Below, piece after piece: positions 1 to 8,487 of a DNA stretch of 42,139 nucleotides (its first letter is position 1; the number at the start of each line of letters is the position of its first letter). Made by a program: the position numbers and the translations under genes. Location of the stretch: positions 1-42,139 of the forward strand of contig JAJRWB010000039.1 in NCBI GenBank assembly GCA_024276995.1, written 5' to 3'. The stretch comes from Candidatus Eiseniibacteriota bacterium (GTDB lineage: Bacteria > Orphanbacterota > Orphanbacteria > Orphanbacterales > Orphanbacteraceae). The notes beneath the pieces are model-generated. The model was not told the origin of the DNA. It saw only the letters and a program-made list of their open reading frames with translations, and ran no database searches.

Positions 1-828
1 CCCGAGAATGTTCGTCGAGAACCATCCCGACAGCCCGAGGAGGCGCGCCTTGAACCCGGGGGCGAGAATCGTCTTGATCAGCGTCTGTCCCGTCTTGAAG
101 TCTTTCCCCATGATCGGCATGGAGTACTCCCTGGCCATCTCCACGATCGCCGGAAAGTCGACCGTCAGGTTCGGCGCGCCATTGGCGAAGGGAACTCCCG
201 ACTTGATCGCTGCGTATGCGTAGATCATGCTCGGTGAAATCCTCTCGTCGTTCTCCTTGAGTCCCTGCTCGAACGCCTTCATCGACTGGTGAACATCGCC
301 CTGTTCGATGAATACCTCGGTGGAGGCGCACCACACCATGACGAGACGGTCGGCACCGCTCTTCTCGCGGAACGCCTCGATGTCGTCGATCAGCGCCATC
401 GCCAGGTCGTAGCGGTTCGTCTCCTTCTTCACGTTCGGGCCGTGAAGATTCTTCACATATTGATTGTCGAATACCGCGGGCATCGGGGTGATCGCCTCGA
501 GCGCCGGCTTTACCTTTTCGAGAAGTGCAGGATCGAGTACGCCGGCGTTCATCGCGGCGGCGTGACAGTTCTCCTCGAAAATGTCCCACCCCCCGAAGAC
601 GAGGTCCTCGATCGGAGCGAGAGGGACGAAATCGCCGATTCTCGGTGTCCGGTTCTCCGTCCGTTTTCCGAGCCGGATCGTCCCCATTTGCGTCAGGGAA
701 CCGATCGGTTCCGAAATCCCCTGCCGGATCGCCTCTGTGCCGGCGAGAAAAGTCGTCGCCACCGCTCCCATGCCGGGAAGGAGAACGCCGAGTTTTCCCG
801 CGGGCTCTTTGATCGTCGCCTTCGCCAT
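1..828 (-). CDS. ino1: myo-inositol-1-phosphate synthase, 3' end cut by window edge
   Basis: The 276 visible N-terminal residues match myo-inositol-1-phosphate synthase, which converts glucose 6-phosphate to 1L-myo-inositol 1-phosphate using NAD, the first step towards inositol lipids. Seen: an N-terminal Rossmann entry (GVLLPGMGAVATTFLAG at about residues 14-30), an FGGWDIFEEN segment, and near the window edge the family hallmark GKDFKTGQT followed by a GLSGWFSTNILG segment. Bacterial and archaeal members run about 360-390 residues, so roughly the last quarter lies outside the window. The ATG at 828 is preceded by a short purine-rich stretch (AAAGGA). The gene is divergent from the LysR gene, with 126 bases between the two starts, so LysR control is possible but unproven. 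Confidence 0.9.
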   Translation of the reverse strand, partial: MAKATIKEPAGKLGVLLPGMGAVATTFLAGTEAIRQGISEPIGSLTQMGTIRLGKRTENRTPRIGDFVPLAPIEDLVFGGWDIFEENCHAAAMNAGVLDPALLEKVKPALEAITPMPAVFDNQYVKNLHGPNVKKETNRYDLAMALIDDIEAFREKSGADRLVMVWCASTEVFIEQGDVHQSMKAFEQGLKENDERISPSMIYAYAAIKSGVPFANGAPNLTVDFPAIVEMAREYSMPIMGKDFKTGQTLIKTILAPGFKARLLGLSGWFSTNILG

Positions 829-919
829 GATCGATCCTTTCGTTCGTGTGTCGAGTGCAAAGGGGTCGGTTGAATCGATGCAACGATACGCCGGCGCAGA
901 TCATAAATCGAATAAATAA

Positions 920-948
920 TTGTCATTCTTCCGATACACCGTTATTAT
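920..948 (+). promoter_or_regulatory. sigma70-type promoter of the LysR gene, implies leaderless mRNA
   Basis: TTGTCA (920-925) and TATTAT (943-948) are separated by exactly 17 bases. Transcription would begin about 7 bases after the -10 box, which is at or next to the ATG at 955. No Shine-Dalgarno sequence precedes that ATG, consistent with a leaderless transcript. The AT-rich stretch just upstream (about 900-920) is the likeliest place for regulator binding, but no clear operator could be assigned. Confidence 0.6.
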
Positions 949-954
949 ATCTCC

Positions 955-1857
955 ATGGAGTGGAGCTTTCTCGAGGCGTTCGTCGCGGTGGCGAGAAGCG
1001 GGAGCGTATCCGCCGCGGCGCGCAAAATCCATATCACCCAGCCGGCGGTATCGGTGCGGATCCGCCGGCTCGAAGAGCAGGTGGGCGAGCGGCTCTTCCA
1101 CCGGTCGGGGAGAGGCGTCGCGCTGACGGCGGCGGGCAGCCACCTTCTCCCCCGCGCGGAGGAGGCGCTCCTCGCGGCGAAAGCGTTCTCCACAGCGGCG
1201 GCCGACTACTCGGGGGTCCGGGGGGGTGAACTTCGCATCGGAACCACCGATGTGGCAAGCATCTACATCCTCCCCGGGGCGTACCGCCTCTTTCTTCGGC
1301 GCTTCAGCGAAGTCGAGCTTTCGGTGCGCGTCGAAGGGACGACGTCCCTTCTCGCGGCCCTCCGCGAGGGGGAGATCGAAATCGCCGTCGTCTCCCTCCC
1401 CGCCGAGGGGGACGATCTCGTGGTGACGAAGATCGCCTCCGACCCGCTCGTCGCCGTCCTCCCATCATCCCATCCCCTCGCGAAGCGTTCGCGCGTCGAT
1501 CTCGGGCAGCTCGTGGCGACGCCGATGATCACCTTCAAGCGTGATTCGGTGACCCGGCGCATGGTGGAGAGGGAGTTCGGCCTGCGCGGTCTCGAGCCGC
1601 GGATCGGCATGGAGATTTCGAGCCCCGAGGCGATTCGCAAGCTCGTCGAAGTGGGGCTCGGCTTTTCGTTCCTCCCGGCGCGGTCGGTGCGGCGGGAAGT
1701 GCGGGAAGGGCGTCTCGCGTCGCCGAAGATCACCGGCGTTCGTTTCGACAGGACGATCGGCGCGGTCATGCTCGAAGGAAGGTATCTCTCCCCCGCGGCC
1801 CAGGCGTTTCTCGATACGGTGAAGATCAGGGGCGAAGGGAAGAGGAAAGGTAGATGA
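955..1857 (+). CDS. LysR-family transcriptional regulator
   Basis: This 300-residue protein has the standard LysR length and layout. Residues 1-60 form the winged helix-turn-helix, including the signature of SGSVSAAARKIHITQPAVSVRIRR type, followed by a linker helix. A periplasmic-binding-protein-like effector domain spans about residues 90-295 (GELRIGTTDVASIYILP onwards). LysR proteins are usually tetramers that sense a small ligand and often regulate the divergent neighbour, here ino1, as well as themselves. The effector-domain style resembles the CysB/CysL/CbbR group, but the ligand cannot be read from sequence. The start is placed at ATG 955 because it fits both the HTH spacing and the promoter. 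The 3' end overlaps the convergent glycosyltransferase gene by 32 bases. Confidence 0.92.
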   Translation: MEWSFLEAFVAVARSGSVSAAARKIHITQPAVSVRIRRLEEQVGERLFHRSGRGVALTAAGSHLLPRAEEALLAAKAFSTAAADYSGVRGGELRIGTTDVASIYILPGAYRLFLRRFSEVELSVRVEGTTSLLAALREGEIEIAVVSLPAEGDDLVVTKIASDPLVAVLPSSHPLAKRSRVDLGQLVATPMITFKRDSVTRRMVEREFGLRGLEPRIGMEISSPEAIRKLVEVGLGFSFLPARSVRREVREGRLASPKITGVRFDRTIGAVMLEGRYLSPAAQAFLDTVKIRGEGKRKGR

Positions 1858-2584
1858 ACCGCCTGTCCTTCTTCAGGTCCCACCGGTGGAGGAGGAACGC
1901 TCCCGCCACACCGAGCGTCTCGAGGCCGTAACGGACGCTCGGCCAGAAACGGATCTCCGACGCTTCGTCGAAATAGCGACACGGAACGGGAACGTCGCCG
2001 ATGCGAAAATCGAAGGCCACCACCTGGGCGAGCACCTCCGAATCGAAGACGAAATTGTCCGAGTTCCGCTTGTACGGAATCGCGCGGAGAACATCGCTCC
2101 GGAACGCCCGGTAGCCGGTGTGGCACTCGGTCAGATTGATGCCGAACACGAGATTCTCGATGAGGGTGAGCGCGCGGTTGGCGATGTACTTGTGCCGCGG
2201 CATCCCCGACTCGAGCGCCTCCCGGCGCGTCCGGATCCTCGAGCCGAAGATCACATCGCACACATCGTCCCGGATGAAGCCGATTACATGGGGAAGAAGG
2301 CGCGAATCGTACTGGTAGTCGGGATGGACCATGACGACGATGTCCGCGCCCGACCGGAGCGCTTCGTCGTAGCACCGCTTCTGGTTCCCGCCGTATCCCG
2401 AGCGCTTTTCCAGTTCGATCGTGGTGAGTCCGATTTTTCTGGCGAGATCGGCCGTCCCGTCGGTCGAACGGTCATCGACGAGAATGATCTCATCCACCAC
2501 GCCGGATGGGATGTCGGCGACGGTCTTTTCGAGGGTCGTGCGGGCGTTGCGCGCGGGCATGACGACGATCACCTTCGAATCCAT
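1826..2584 (-). CDS. family 2 glycosyltransferase (dolichol-phosphate-mannose-synthase-like)
   Basis: This is a 252-residue GT-A fold glycosyltransferase without membrane segments. Seen: the N-terminal nucleotide-binding strand VIVVMPARNA, then EIILVDDRSTDGT (GT2 acidic motif), GYGGNQKRCYDEAL, a VMVHPDYQYD segment carrying the metal-binding DXD-like acids, and the acceptor-side HTGYRAF. This layout is typical of enzymes that move sugar from a nucleotide donor to a polyprenyl phosphate, or to another lipid or protein acceptor. The ATG at 2584 has an AGGAG upstream at good spacing. It is a single gene between the LysR gene (convergent, overlapping) and proC (divergent). Substrates cannot be read from sequence. 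Its product might supply the lipid-linked sugar used by the two GT39-like membrane transferases in this window, which is inference. Confidence 0.88.
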   Translation of the reverse strand: MDSKVIVVMPARNARTTLEKTVADIPSGVVDEIILVDDRSTDGTADLARKIGLTTIELEKRSGYGGNQKRCYDEALRSGADIVVMVHPDYQYDSRLLPHVIGFIRDDVCDVIFGSRIRTRREALESGMPRHKYIANRALTLIENLVFGINLTECHTGYRAFRSDVLRAIPYKRNSDNFVFDSEVLAQVVAFDFRIGDVPVPCRYFDEASEIRFWPSVRYGLETLGVAGAFLLHRWDLKKDRRFIYLSSSLRP

Positions 2585-2702
2585 CCTCGTCTCCTATTCC
2601 TGAGCCGGCCGTTCGGCATCCCGGCGGCGTGGCGTACGACAGCGCCGCGCGAGATCACCCGCTACCGCATCATTGTACCCGCACGCACCATGGAATGCAC
2701 GA

Positions 2703-2731
2703 TTGACTTCCCTTCCCACCGCCGGTAAAGT
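2703..2731 (+). promoter_or_regulatory. sigma70-type promoter of proC
   Basis: TTGACT (2703-2708) and TAAAGT (2726-2731) have a 17-base spacer. The expected start near 2738 leaves a leader of about 38 bases, which contains the AGGAGG ribosome-binding site just before the ATG at 2776. Confidence 0.6.
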
Positions 2732-2775
2732 CTATCGTCCTTCGTTCCCCATCTTTCGGCCAGAGGAGGTTACCG

Positions 2776-3597
2776 ATGAACGTCCGCCTTCCGATCGCCA
2801 TCCTCGGCGCGGGAAATATCGGCTGCGCCATCGCCAGGGGTCTCGCGCTGCACGGCGATCTGCCGGCGGGCGAAATCACCCTCTGCCGGCGGCGGGTCGA
2901 CCTCCTCGCCGGCGAGAAGGAGAACGGTTTTCGCGTCACCGATGACGGCGCCGCCGCGGTGCGTGACGCGGCGACGGTGATTCTCGCCGTCGGCCCGGGG
3001 CAGCTGTGCGACCTCCTCGACTCGGTGGCCGAAGCGATCGCCGCGAAGAAACCGTTCGTCATCTCGGTCGTCTCGGGGGTGAGTATCGCGCGGTGCAGGG
3101 AGCATCTCGGCGACGACGTTCCCCTGGTGCGCGCCATGCCGAACACGGCGGTCGACCGGGGGGAGTCGATGACGTGTCTCGCCGCGGAGACGCTCGACGC
3201 CCCCGGACTCGACGAAGCGGCATCCCTCTTCGACAGGGTCGGACGCACGCTGGTCATCCGCGAAAACCAGATGAGCGCCGCCACGTCGCTGTGCGCGTGC
3301 GGCGTCGCCTTCTTCCTGAGGGCTATCCGCGCGGCGTCCCAGGGAGGAATCGAGATCGGCTTTCATTCCGACGAGGCGTATCTCCTTGCCGGCCAGACGG
3401 CGCGGGGGGCCGCCACGCTCCTCCTCGGCACGGGAGGCCACCCGGAATCGGAGATCGACAGGGTCACCACGCCGGAGGGGTGCACCATCGCGGGGCTGAA
3501 TGAGATGGAACACAGGGGATTCAGCAGCGCGCTGATCAAGGGAATCGTGAAATCGGCCGGCAAAGCGGAAGGGCTTTTCGATAAGCCGAAGGAATGA
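2776..3597 (+). CDS. proC: pyrroline-5-carboxylate reductase
   Basis: This 273-residue protein has the usual length for the enzyme that reduces 1-pyrroline-5-carboxylate to L-proline with NAD(P)H. Residues 6-20 hold the dinucleotide-binding motif ILGAGNIGCAIARGL. Later blocks include VILAVGPGQL, ISVVSGVSI and the family-typical VRAMPNTAVDRGESMT, and the C-terminal dimerisation domain ends in the conserved TTPEGCTIAGLNEME region, recognisable as the proC signature. AGGAGG stands six bases before the ATG. The gene appears monocistronic with its own promoter, and is followed 49 bases later by signal peptidase I in the same direction. Read-through into that gene is possible. Confidence 0.93.
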   Translation: MNVRLPIAILGAGNIGCAIARGLALHGDLPAGEITLCRRRVDLLAGEKENGFRVTDDGAAAVRDAATVILAVGPGQLCDLLDSVAEAIAAKKPFVISVVSGVSIARCREHLGDDVPLVRAMPNTAVDRGESMTCLAAETLDAPGLDEAASLFDRVGRTLVIRENQMSAATSLCACGVAFFLRAIRAASQGGIEIGFHSDEAYLLAGQTARGAATLLLGTGGHPESEIDRVTTPEGCTIAGLNEMEHRGFSSALIKGIVKSAGKAEGLFDKPKE

Positions 3598-3649
3598 CAC
3601 CTCCGGCGGGGATGAAACTTTCCCCCGACGGCGGCGTATAAGGGAAGTG

Positions 3650-4318
3650 ATGAGCGAGGGAACTCACAATGTAACGGGCGGGTCCGTTCCGGGTGGAGAA
3701 ACGGTCCCGAGGGAATGTGCCGGCGCGTACCGCCCCTCAAGAGGGCGCCGCTTCTGGGAGAGGACGAAAGAGATCGTCTTCATGATCGTGGCGGTTCTGT
3801 TCCTCCGCACCTTCGTCGTGCAGGCGTACCAGATCCCTTCCGGTTCGATGGAGAACACCCTCTTGGTGGGCGATTTCCTGATCGCCAACAAGTTCATCTA
3901 CGGTCCCCCTATTCCCTTCACCGATTTCAAGATCCCCGGCAAGGAACCGAAGCGGGGGGACGTCGTCATCTTCCGCTCTCCCACCGACAACAAGGATTTC
4001 ATCAAGCGGTGCATCGCCCTGCCCGGAGAAGTGGTCGAGATCCGGGACAACCGTGTATACATCGACGGCACGTATCTGGAGGAGGATTACGTTTCGCTGA
4101 AAGGGTTCTCCCCTCCCGAGGCGAACTTCGGGCCGATCACCGTGCCCGAGGGTCATATCTTCGTACTCGGCGACAACCGGAACAGCAGTTTCGACAGCCG
4201 GTACTGGGGGGCGCTCGACGAACACCGTCTCAAGGGGAAGGCGGAAGTGATCCACTGGTCGTGGGACCGCCGGCACCATAGACCCCGCCTCGCCCGTGTG
4301 GGCGATTTGATCCGCTAG
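3650..4318 (+). CDS. lepB: signal peptidase I
   Basis: This type I signal peptidase cleaves signal peptides of proteins exported by Sec or Tat. The 222 residues contain one N-terminal membrane segment (about 42-55), the catalytic serine in QIPSGSMENTL (Ser66), the general-base lysine in FIKRCIALPGE (Lys119), and the C-terminal GDNRNSSFDSRYWG box. All catalytic residues are present. A short cytoplasmic N-tail of about 35 residues precedes the membrane segment. ATG 3650 is preferred; GTG 3647 is in frame and also possible. A TATAAG box ends only eight bases before the ATG and AAGGGA overlaps it, so either a very short leader or a proC read-through transcript may be used. The 3' end overlaps the convergent gene by four bases. 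Confidence 0.95.
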   Translation: MSEGTHNVTGGSVPGGETVPRECAGAYRPSRGRRFWERTKEIVFMIVAVLFLRTFVVQAYQIPSGSMENTLLVGDFLIANKFIYGPPIPFTDFKIPGKEPKRGDVVIFRSPTDNKDFIKRCIALPGEVVEIRDNRVYIDGTYLEEDYVSLKGFSPPEANFGPITVPEGHIFVLGDNRNSSFDSRYWGALDEHRLKGKAEVIHWSWDRRHHRPRLARVGDLIR

Positions 4319-6174
4319 CGACGATCCGCTTCTCCCCTATCCGGACGGGAAGATCCTTTCTCCAGAGCGCGCAAGTGCGCCATCACCGAACGCGCCTTCG
4401 CGCCGTCTTCGAGCGGACCGGTGTAGAGCCCCGCGAGGGCGCGCAGCGGTCTCGGGTCGGCGTCGTCGAGCGAGCCGGCGCGAAGGAATTCGCCTTCCGC
4501 TTCCCTCCAGCGACCGGTCTCGGCGAAGACGCGCCCGAGAAGAAGGTGGCTCAGCGACCGGCCGGGCTCGATACGGATCGCCTCGCGAAGCGCCTTCTCC
4601 GCGCCGGGCCACTCCCGAAGAGCCGTGAGAATCGTCCCGTAGTAACCCCACGTATTCCCGCTTTCGGGGAATCTCTCCAACTCCTGTTCGATCACGCGCC
4701 GCGCCCCTTTCAAGTCGCCCCGTTTTTCCATCTCCACCGCCAGGTTTTCGTAGTTCACCCGTTCATGGGGGGCGAGGCGGAGCGCCTCGGAATACAGCTC
4801 GAGGGCCTCATCGCTCTTCCCTTCCGATGAGCGGATCGAAGCGAGCTGCGTGAAGGGGGTCGCCCTCTCCCTTCCGGCGGGCCGATCGATCGCCGCGAGG
4901 ACGATGACGGCCGCGAGGACGAGCCCAGCGGAGAGCGTCCGGCGACGGGCGCGCACGAGCGCCTCCGCGCCGGCGAGAGCGTAGATCGCCGCCGGTGGAA
5001 GGAGGAGGAGCGAATAGCGCGTGCACGCGAAAAAAACGAGCGGCGTGAGAAGCACCAGCGCCGCGTAGAGATGAAGGGCTCCCGGAACGGCCCGGTCGGC
5101 GCGCCGACGCGACACCACGCCCGCCAGGGCGAGAATCCACAGAGGATAGTAGAGGAGGCGTAGCGCCCGGGGCGGCCCGCCGAAGCGGCGCCGTTCGAAT
5201 TCCTGGAACGCGCTGAGCGGAGTGAAATGCGCCGAGAAAACGATGCGCGCCTTCTTTCCTTCCAGCCGGAGCCATGCTTTCGGATCGGAGGCGATCCACT
5301 TCACCCCCCGAATAAACCAATAGCGCGACGCCCCGGCCGCGTCGAGCTTTCTTCCCGTTTCTCGCGAAGCGAAGGCGACCGACGTTCGCGCCATCGTCTC
5401 GATGTCGGCGTCGAGGCCGGGAATCGCTCCCATCGAACCCCCGGCGTTCCGGTTGTTCCCGTGGCAGAAGACCTCCCCACCGTTCGCCGCCACGGGGATG
5501 AACCCGCCGCCGTGAAGGAGATTCCACGCCGTCACAGGCGCGACGAAGAGCACGGCGGCGAGGAGGAAGCGCGCCGACGACGTACGTCCGGCGCGCGCGG
5601 CGCCGACGCCGTAGAGGACGACCAAGGCGAGGAGATTCGCCTTTGCGATCGACGCCAGCCCTGCGGCGGCACCTGCCGCGCCCCATCCACGCCCTGTGCG
5701 CCCGGCTCTTGCCGCGAGCAGGACGGCGAGAAGCGCCACGGGAAGAGCGAGCGGTTCGGGAACGAGCTTCTGTTCGAAATAGATCGGGTCAGGAAGAAGG
5801 CCGTAGAGGGTCGCCGCCGCGGCGGCGGCAAGGGGGGAGAGGAAGAGCCGCGCCAGGCGCCCGACGAGATAGACGGCTGCGCAGCCGAGAAGGAGCTGCG
5901 CGAGATAGACCGGAAGGAGCGAGCCGCCGGTGAGGCGGAGCACGCCGGCGAGGAAATGCGGGTAGAGGGGTGCCTGGTAGAACGGTTCCCGCCACGGTTC
6001 GCCCGAGGCGATCGCCGTCGCCCACCGAAAGTAGTGGTGGCTGTCGGAGAAGAGGCGCTGTGCGAAGGGATTCTCGGCGACATAGTGGCGGAGCGCCCAC
6101 ACTCTCAGGAGCGCGGCGGAAAGAACGGGCAAGAGGAGGAGAGACCCGTCCCCGGCGTGCGGCCTACCGGACAA
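4315..6174 (-). CDS. GT39/PMT-like membrane glycosyltransferase with C-terminal TPR repeats
   Basis: This is a 619-residue polytopic protein. Residues 1 to about 430 carry many hydrophobic segments and resemble the lipid-phosphate-sugar-dependent glycosyltransferases (GT39/GT83, ArnT/PMT type). The first large loop has acidic and aromatic residues (LFSDSHHYFRW, EPFYQAPLYPHFLAG) at the place where these enzymes keep their catalytic acid. Residues of about 440-610 are soluble and built of four or five tetratricopeptide repeats (for example SDEALELYSEALRLAPHE). The start is TTG 6174, overlapping the upstream phosphatase gene by 11 bases, with AGGTG nearby. It is the last gene of a coupled operon. 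Related in layout to the protein at 37959-40022. Acceptor and sugar are unknown. Confidence 0.8.
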   Translation of the reverse strand: MSGRPHAGDGSLLLLPVLSAALLRVWALRHYVAENPFAQRLFSDSHHYFRWATAIASGEPWREPFYQAPLYPHFLAGVLRLTGGSLLPVYLAQLLLGCAAVYLVGRLARLFLSPLAAAAAATLYGLLPDPIYFEQKLVPEPLALPVALLAVLLAARAGRTGRGWGAAGAAAGLASIAKANLLALVVLYGVGAARAGRTSSARFLLAAVLFVAPVTAWNLLHGGGFIPVAANGGEVFCHGNNRNAGGSMGAIPGLDADIETMARTSVAFASRETGRKLDAAGASRYWFIRGVKWIASDPKAWLRLEGKKARIVFSAHFTPLSAFQEFERRRFGGPPRALRLLYYPLWILALAGVVSRRRADRAVPGALHLYAALVLLTPLVFFACTRYSLLLLPPAAIYALAGAEALVRARRRTLSAGLVLAAVIVLAAIDRPAGRERATPFTQLASIRSSEGKSDEALELYSEALRLAPHERVNYENLAVEMEKRGDLKGARRVIEQELERFPESGNTWGYYGTILTALREWPGAEKALREAIRIEPGRSLSHLLLGRVFAETGRWREAEGEFLRAGSLDDADPRPLRALAGLYTGPLEDGAKARSVMAHLRALEKGSSRPDRGEADRR

Positions 6175-7489
6175 GTCGCACCTGGTCGAACATCTCGCCC
6201 GAATCGTCGATCGCCTGGATTAGGAACTGCCGGGAATCGAAGACGATCTGGGTGAAGTGGAATCTCTTCTTTCCGGCCGCGATCCACGGCGCCGAAAGAT
6301 CGGGAGAGGGGCGAAGCCGCTGCTTCCCTCCCCCTCCGCCCGACACGACGAAAAGGGTGCCCTCCTCATCGTCGAAGGAATGCCGTACGTTCCACACCCC
6401 CCCGCGGCGTCTGCGGCTTGCGGGATCGCCGACATCGTCCCGATCGGAAAGGAGGATCGGCCAGCTCCTCTGGTAATCGTGCTCGTGGCCGGAGAGGACG
6501 ACATCGATCTTCCTCCCGGAGAGCGACTCGGCGGTGCGCAGCGCGTCGAGAAGCCCGCAGCTCGGCTTGCGCCACGACGAAGTGAGCGGCGGGCGATGGA
6601 TCACGACGACGACCCAGCACTCCCCCGGGGCGCGTTCGAGGGCGCGAACGAACCAGCGAAACTGCGCGCAGTCCCTCTTCTCGAGGTTCGTCCCCTCCAC
6701 GCGGCGATATCGATCGCTCCGCCCCACACTTCGACTCTCTCCGCAAGAACTATCGATTTCTTTTTCTTTCACATTCGAATCGAGGGCGATGAAGAAGGCG
6801 TCCCCCCATCGGAACGAATAGTATCTCCCCCGGTGCGAAGGCTTCGTCGCACCGTACACGCCTCCGGGAAAACGAAAAACATCGAGGTAGGGCGCGCCAT
6901 CGTCGGTGCGGATATCGTGATTTCCCAGAACGGGGAAGAAAGGAGCGCGCCGGAGAAGATCGCGGTAGATGTCGAAGAAGCGCTCGTCGTACTCGCTCCT
7001 CGCCCCCGCCTCGTAGACGACATCCCCCGAGTGGAGGATGAAGTCGGCGTCCATCCGGTCCATCAACCGGGCGATTCTCTTTTGCGCGGAAGAACCGGTT
7101 CCGGAATCGCCGAAGAAGAGCGCCGTCGCCGATCCGGTTCGGGGCGCCGAGGTGAATGACAGCGCGCTTTTCGGAAGCTCCTTCCCGTCGGACCCGATGA
7201 ACACCGCCTCGATTCTCTCCCCCGGCGAGAGGTTCCCGATCTGTGCCTCCGACCGGGGCCGCCACGCCGATCCGATCAGCACCGAATCCCGCCGGGTCGA
7301 GACGGTTCCGGAAATACTCTCCCCTTCCAGTCGTAGAGAGATCCGGTTCGCATCGCGCCCCTCCCAGAGGATCACCGCACTGCTCCCGGTGACCGCCTGG
7401 ATGTACGGGCCGAATTCGGGAAGCGATGCGCCCGGTGTCGCGGCGGCGACGAAAAGGACGAGAAGGACGGCGGCGATCGATCGCCTCAT
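6164..7489 (-). CDS. secreted purple-acid-phosphatase-like metallophosphoesterase
   Basis: This is a 441-residue protein with a signal peptide (residues 1 to about 21, ending near TPGAS), a fibronectin-like N-terminal domain (about 25-125; GPYIQAVTGSSAVILWEG is typical of purple acid phosphatases), and a calcineurin-like phosphoesterase domain. All metal-binding blocks are visible in order: FFGDSGTGSS, HSGDVVYEAG, VLGNHDIRTD, VIHRPPLTSS and LSGHEHDYQRS. It should act outside the cytoplasmic membrane on phosphomonoesters or phosphodiesters. Its ATG overlaps the stop of the TPR lipoprotein (ATGA), so the two are translationally coupled. It overlaps the next gene by 11 bases. The physiological substrate cannot be read from sequence. 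Confidence 0.88.
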   Translation of the reverse strand: MRRSIAAVLLVLFVAAATPGASLPEFGPYIQAVTGSSAVILWEGRDANRISLRLEGESISGTVSTRRDSVLIGSAWRPRSEAQIGNLSPGERIEAVFIGSDGKELPKSALSFTSAPRTGSATALFFGDSGTGSSAQKRIARLMDRMDADFILHSGDVVYEAGARSEYDERFFDIYRDLLRRAPFFPVLGNHDIRTDDGAPYLDVFRFPGGVYGATKPSHRGRYYSFRWGDAFFIALDSNVKEKEIDSSCGESRSVGRSDRYRRVEGTNLEKRDCAQFRWFVRALERAPGECWVVVVIHRPPLTSSWRKPSCGLLDALRTAESLSGRKIDVVLSGHEHDYQRSWPILLSDRDDVGDPASRRRRGGVWNVRHSFDDEEGTLFVVSGGGGGKQRLRPSPDLSAPWIAAGKKRFHFTQIVFDSRQFLIQAIDDSGEMFDQVRLVR

Positions 7490-8487
7490 TCCGCTTCCTC
7501 TCCCATCGCCGCGAGGAGCTTCGCGGCCCTGCCGGCCACCGCCGCATCGTCGCCCACCGCCATCTCCCTCAACCGGTCGGCGAAGGTGAAAGGGCCGTCG
7601 GGGGAGGCGAGCTTCGCGGCGAGATCGTGAAAGAGACGCCCGTCGTCGCCCGTAAGGAGGACGGCGTACCGCCCGAGCTGGTCCGCCGCCTCCTCGTAGT
7701 CCTTCCGCCTAAGGGCGAGGAGCGCTAGGCCCCATCGTCCCTCGGCCGATCGGCGGTCGTGGCTCACCACCTCGCGGTAGAGCCGTTCCGCTTCGAGATC
7801 CTGCCCGAGATGAAGCCGGCAGTCGGCGAAGCGAAGGCGCGCACTGTTCCTCGCGGCGCGGGGAAAATCCTCTCGCTCCAGTTCGGCGAGAGCGTCCTCG
7901 TAACGGGAACGTGACCGGAGGAGATCGACGAGGGCGAGACGCACGTCGGTGTTGCCCGGTTCCTTGTCGAGAGATTTCCGGAAATACGTCTCCGCCTCCC
8001 ACGCCGCTTTCCGCCTCTCGGAAAGAAGCCCGAGCATGTAGAGTCCTTGCGCCGTCTCGCCCGCCCCGTATTTCTTCGCCAGGAGAATCTCCTCTTCCGC
8101 CTTCTCCATCTCACCCATGTCGTAGTGGAGCCGGCCGAGACCGAGATACGCCTCGCCGTAGGTCGAGTCGAGCGCGGCCGCCGCCTGGAACTCCTTTTGC
8201 GCTCCGTCGAGATAGCCGGTGGCGATGAATACCCTTCCGAGCCCATAGTGGGCGGGGGCGTACCGGGGATCGATATCGAGGGCATCGTTGAACGAACCCA
8301 TGGCGTGAGAGAAGCTGCCCTTCTCGAGAAGCTCGAATCCTTTCGCGGTGATCTCTTCGCAATCGGGCGCCTTGCGCCCTCCGAAAAGGGAGAAACAGCC
8401 CGGCAGGAGCGCGAGCAGAAGGGCGGCGAGAGTCGCTCGCCGACGGCCTCCTCGCCCGATTCGTTCCTGTTTCGTCGCGCCGCTCAT
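7486..8487 (-). CDS. TPR-repeat lipoprotein
   Basis: This is a 333-residue predicted lipoprotein. After a basic start (MSGATKQERIGRGGRRR), the hydrophobic run ends in LLALLPGCFSLFG, a lipobox with Cys at about residue 31. The rest is tetratricopeptide repeats (for example APAHYGLGRVFIATGYLDGA, GEAYLGLGRLHYDMGEMEKA), about seven or eight of them. TPR proteins are interaction scaffolds, and this one would face the periplasm. A longer frame reaches 8652, but the ATG at 8487 is chosen because it overlaps the preceding stop as ATGA and places the signal sequence at the N-terminus. Both junctions are 4-base overlaps, so it is coupled to genes on both sides. Confidence 0.85.
   Translation of the reverse strand: MSGATKQERIGRGGRRRATLAALLLALLPGCFSLFGGRKAPDCEEITAKGFELLEKGSFSHAMGSFNDALDIDPRYAPAHYGLGRVFIATGYLDGAQKEFQAAAALDSTYGEAYLGLGRLHYDMGEMEKAEEEILLAKKYGAGETAQGLYMLGLLSERRKAAWEAETYFRKSLDKEPGNTDVRLALVDLLRSRSRYEDALAELEREDFPRAARNSARLRFADCRLHLGQDLEAERLYREVVSHDRRSAEGRWGLALLALRRKDYEEAADQLGRYAVLLTGDDGRLFHDLAAKLASPDGPFTFADRLREMAVGDDAAVAGRAAKLLAAMGEEAE

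Noticed and set aside
5227-6255. Long plus-strand frame of 342 codons
   Set aside because: It lies antisense to the GT39-like gene, is Arg-rich and low in hydrophobics, and is a typical shadow frame of a GC-rich gene. The same applies to the long frames at 10685-11812, 12899-14428, 19840-20787 and 22532-24169.
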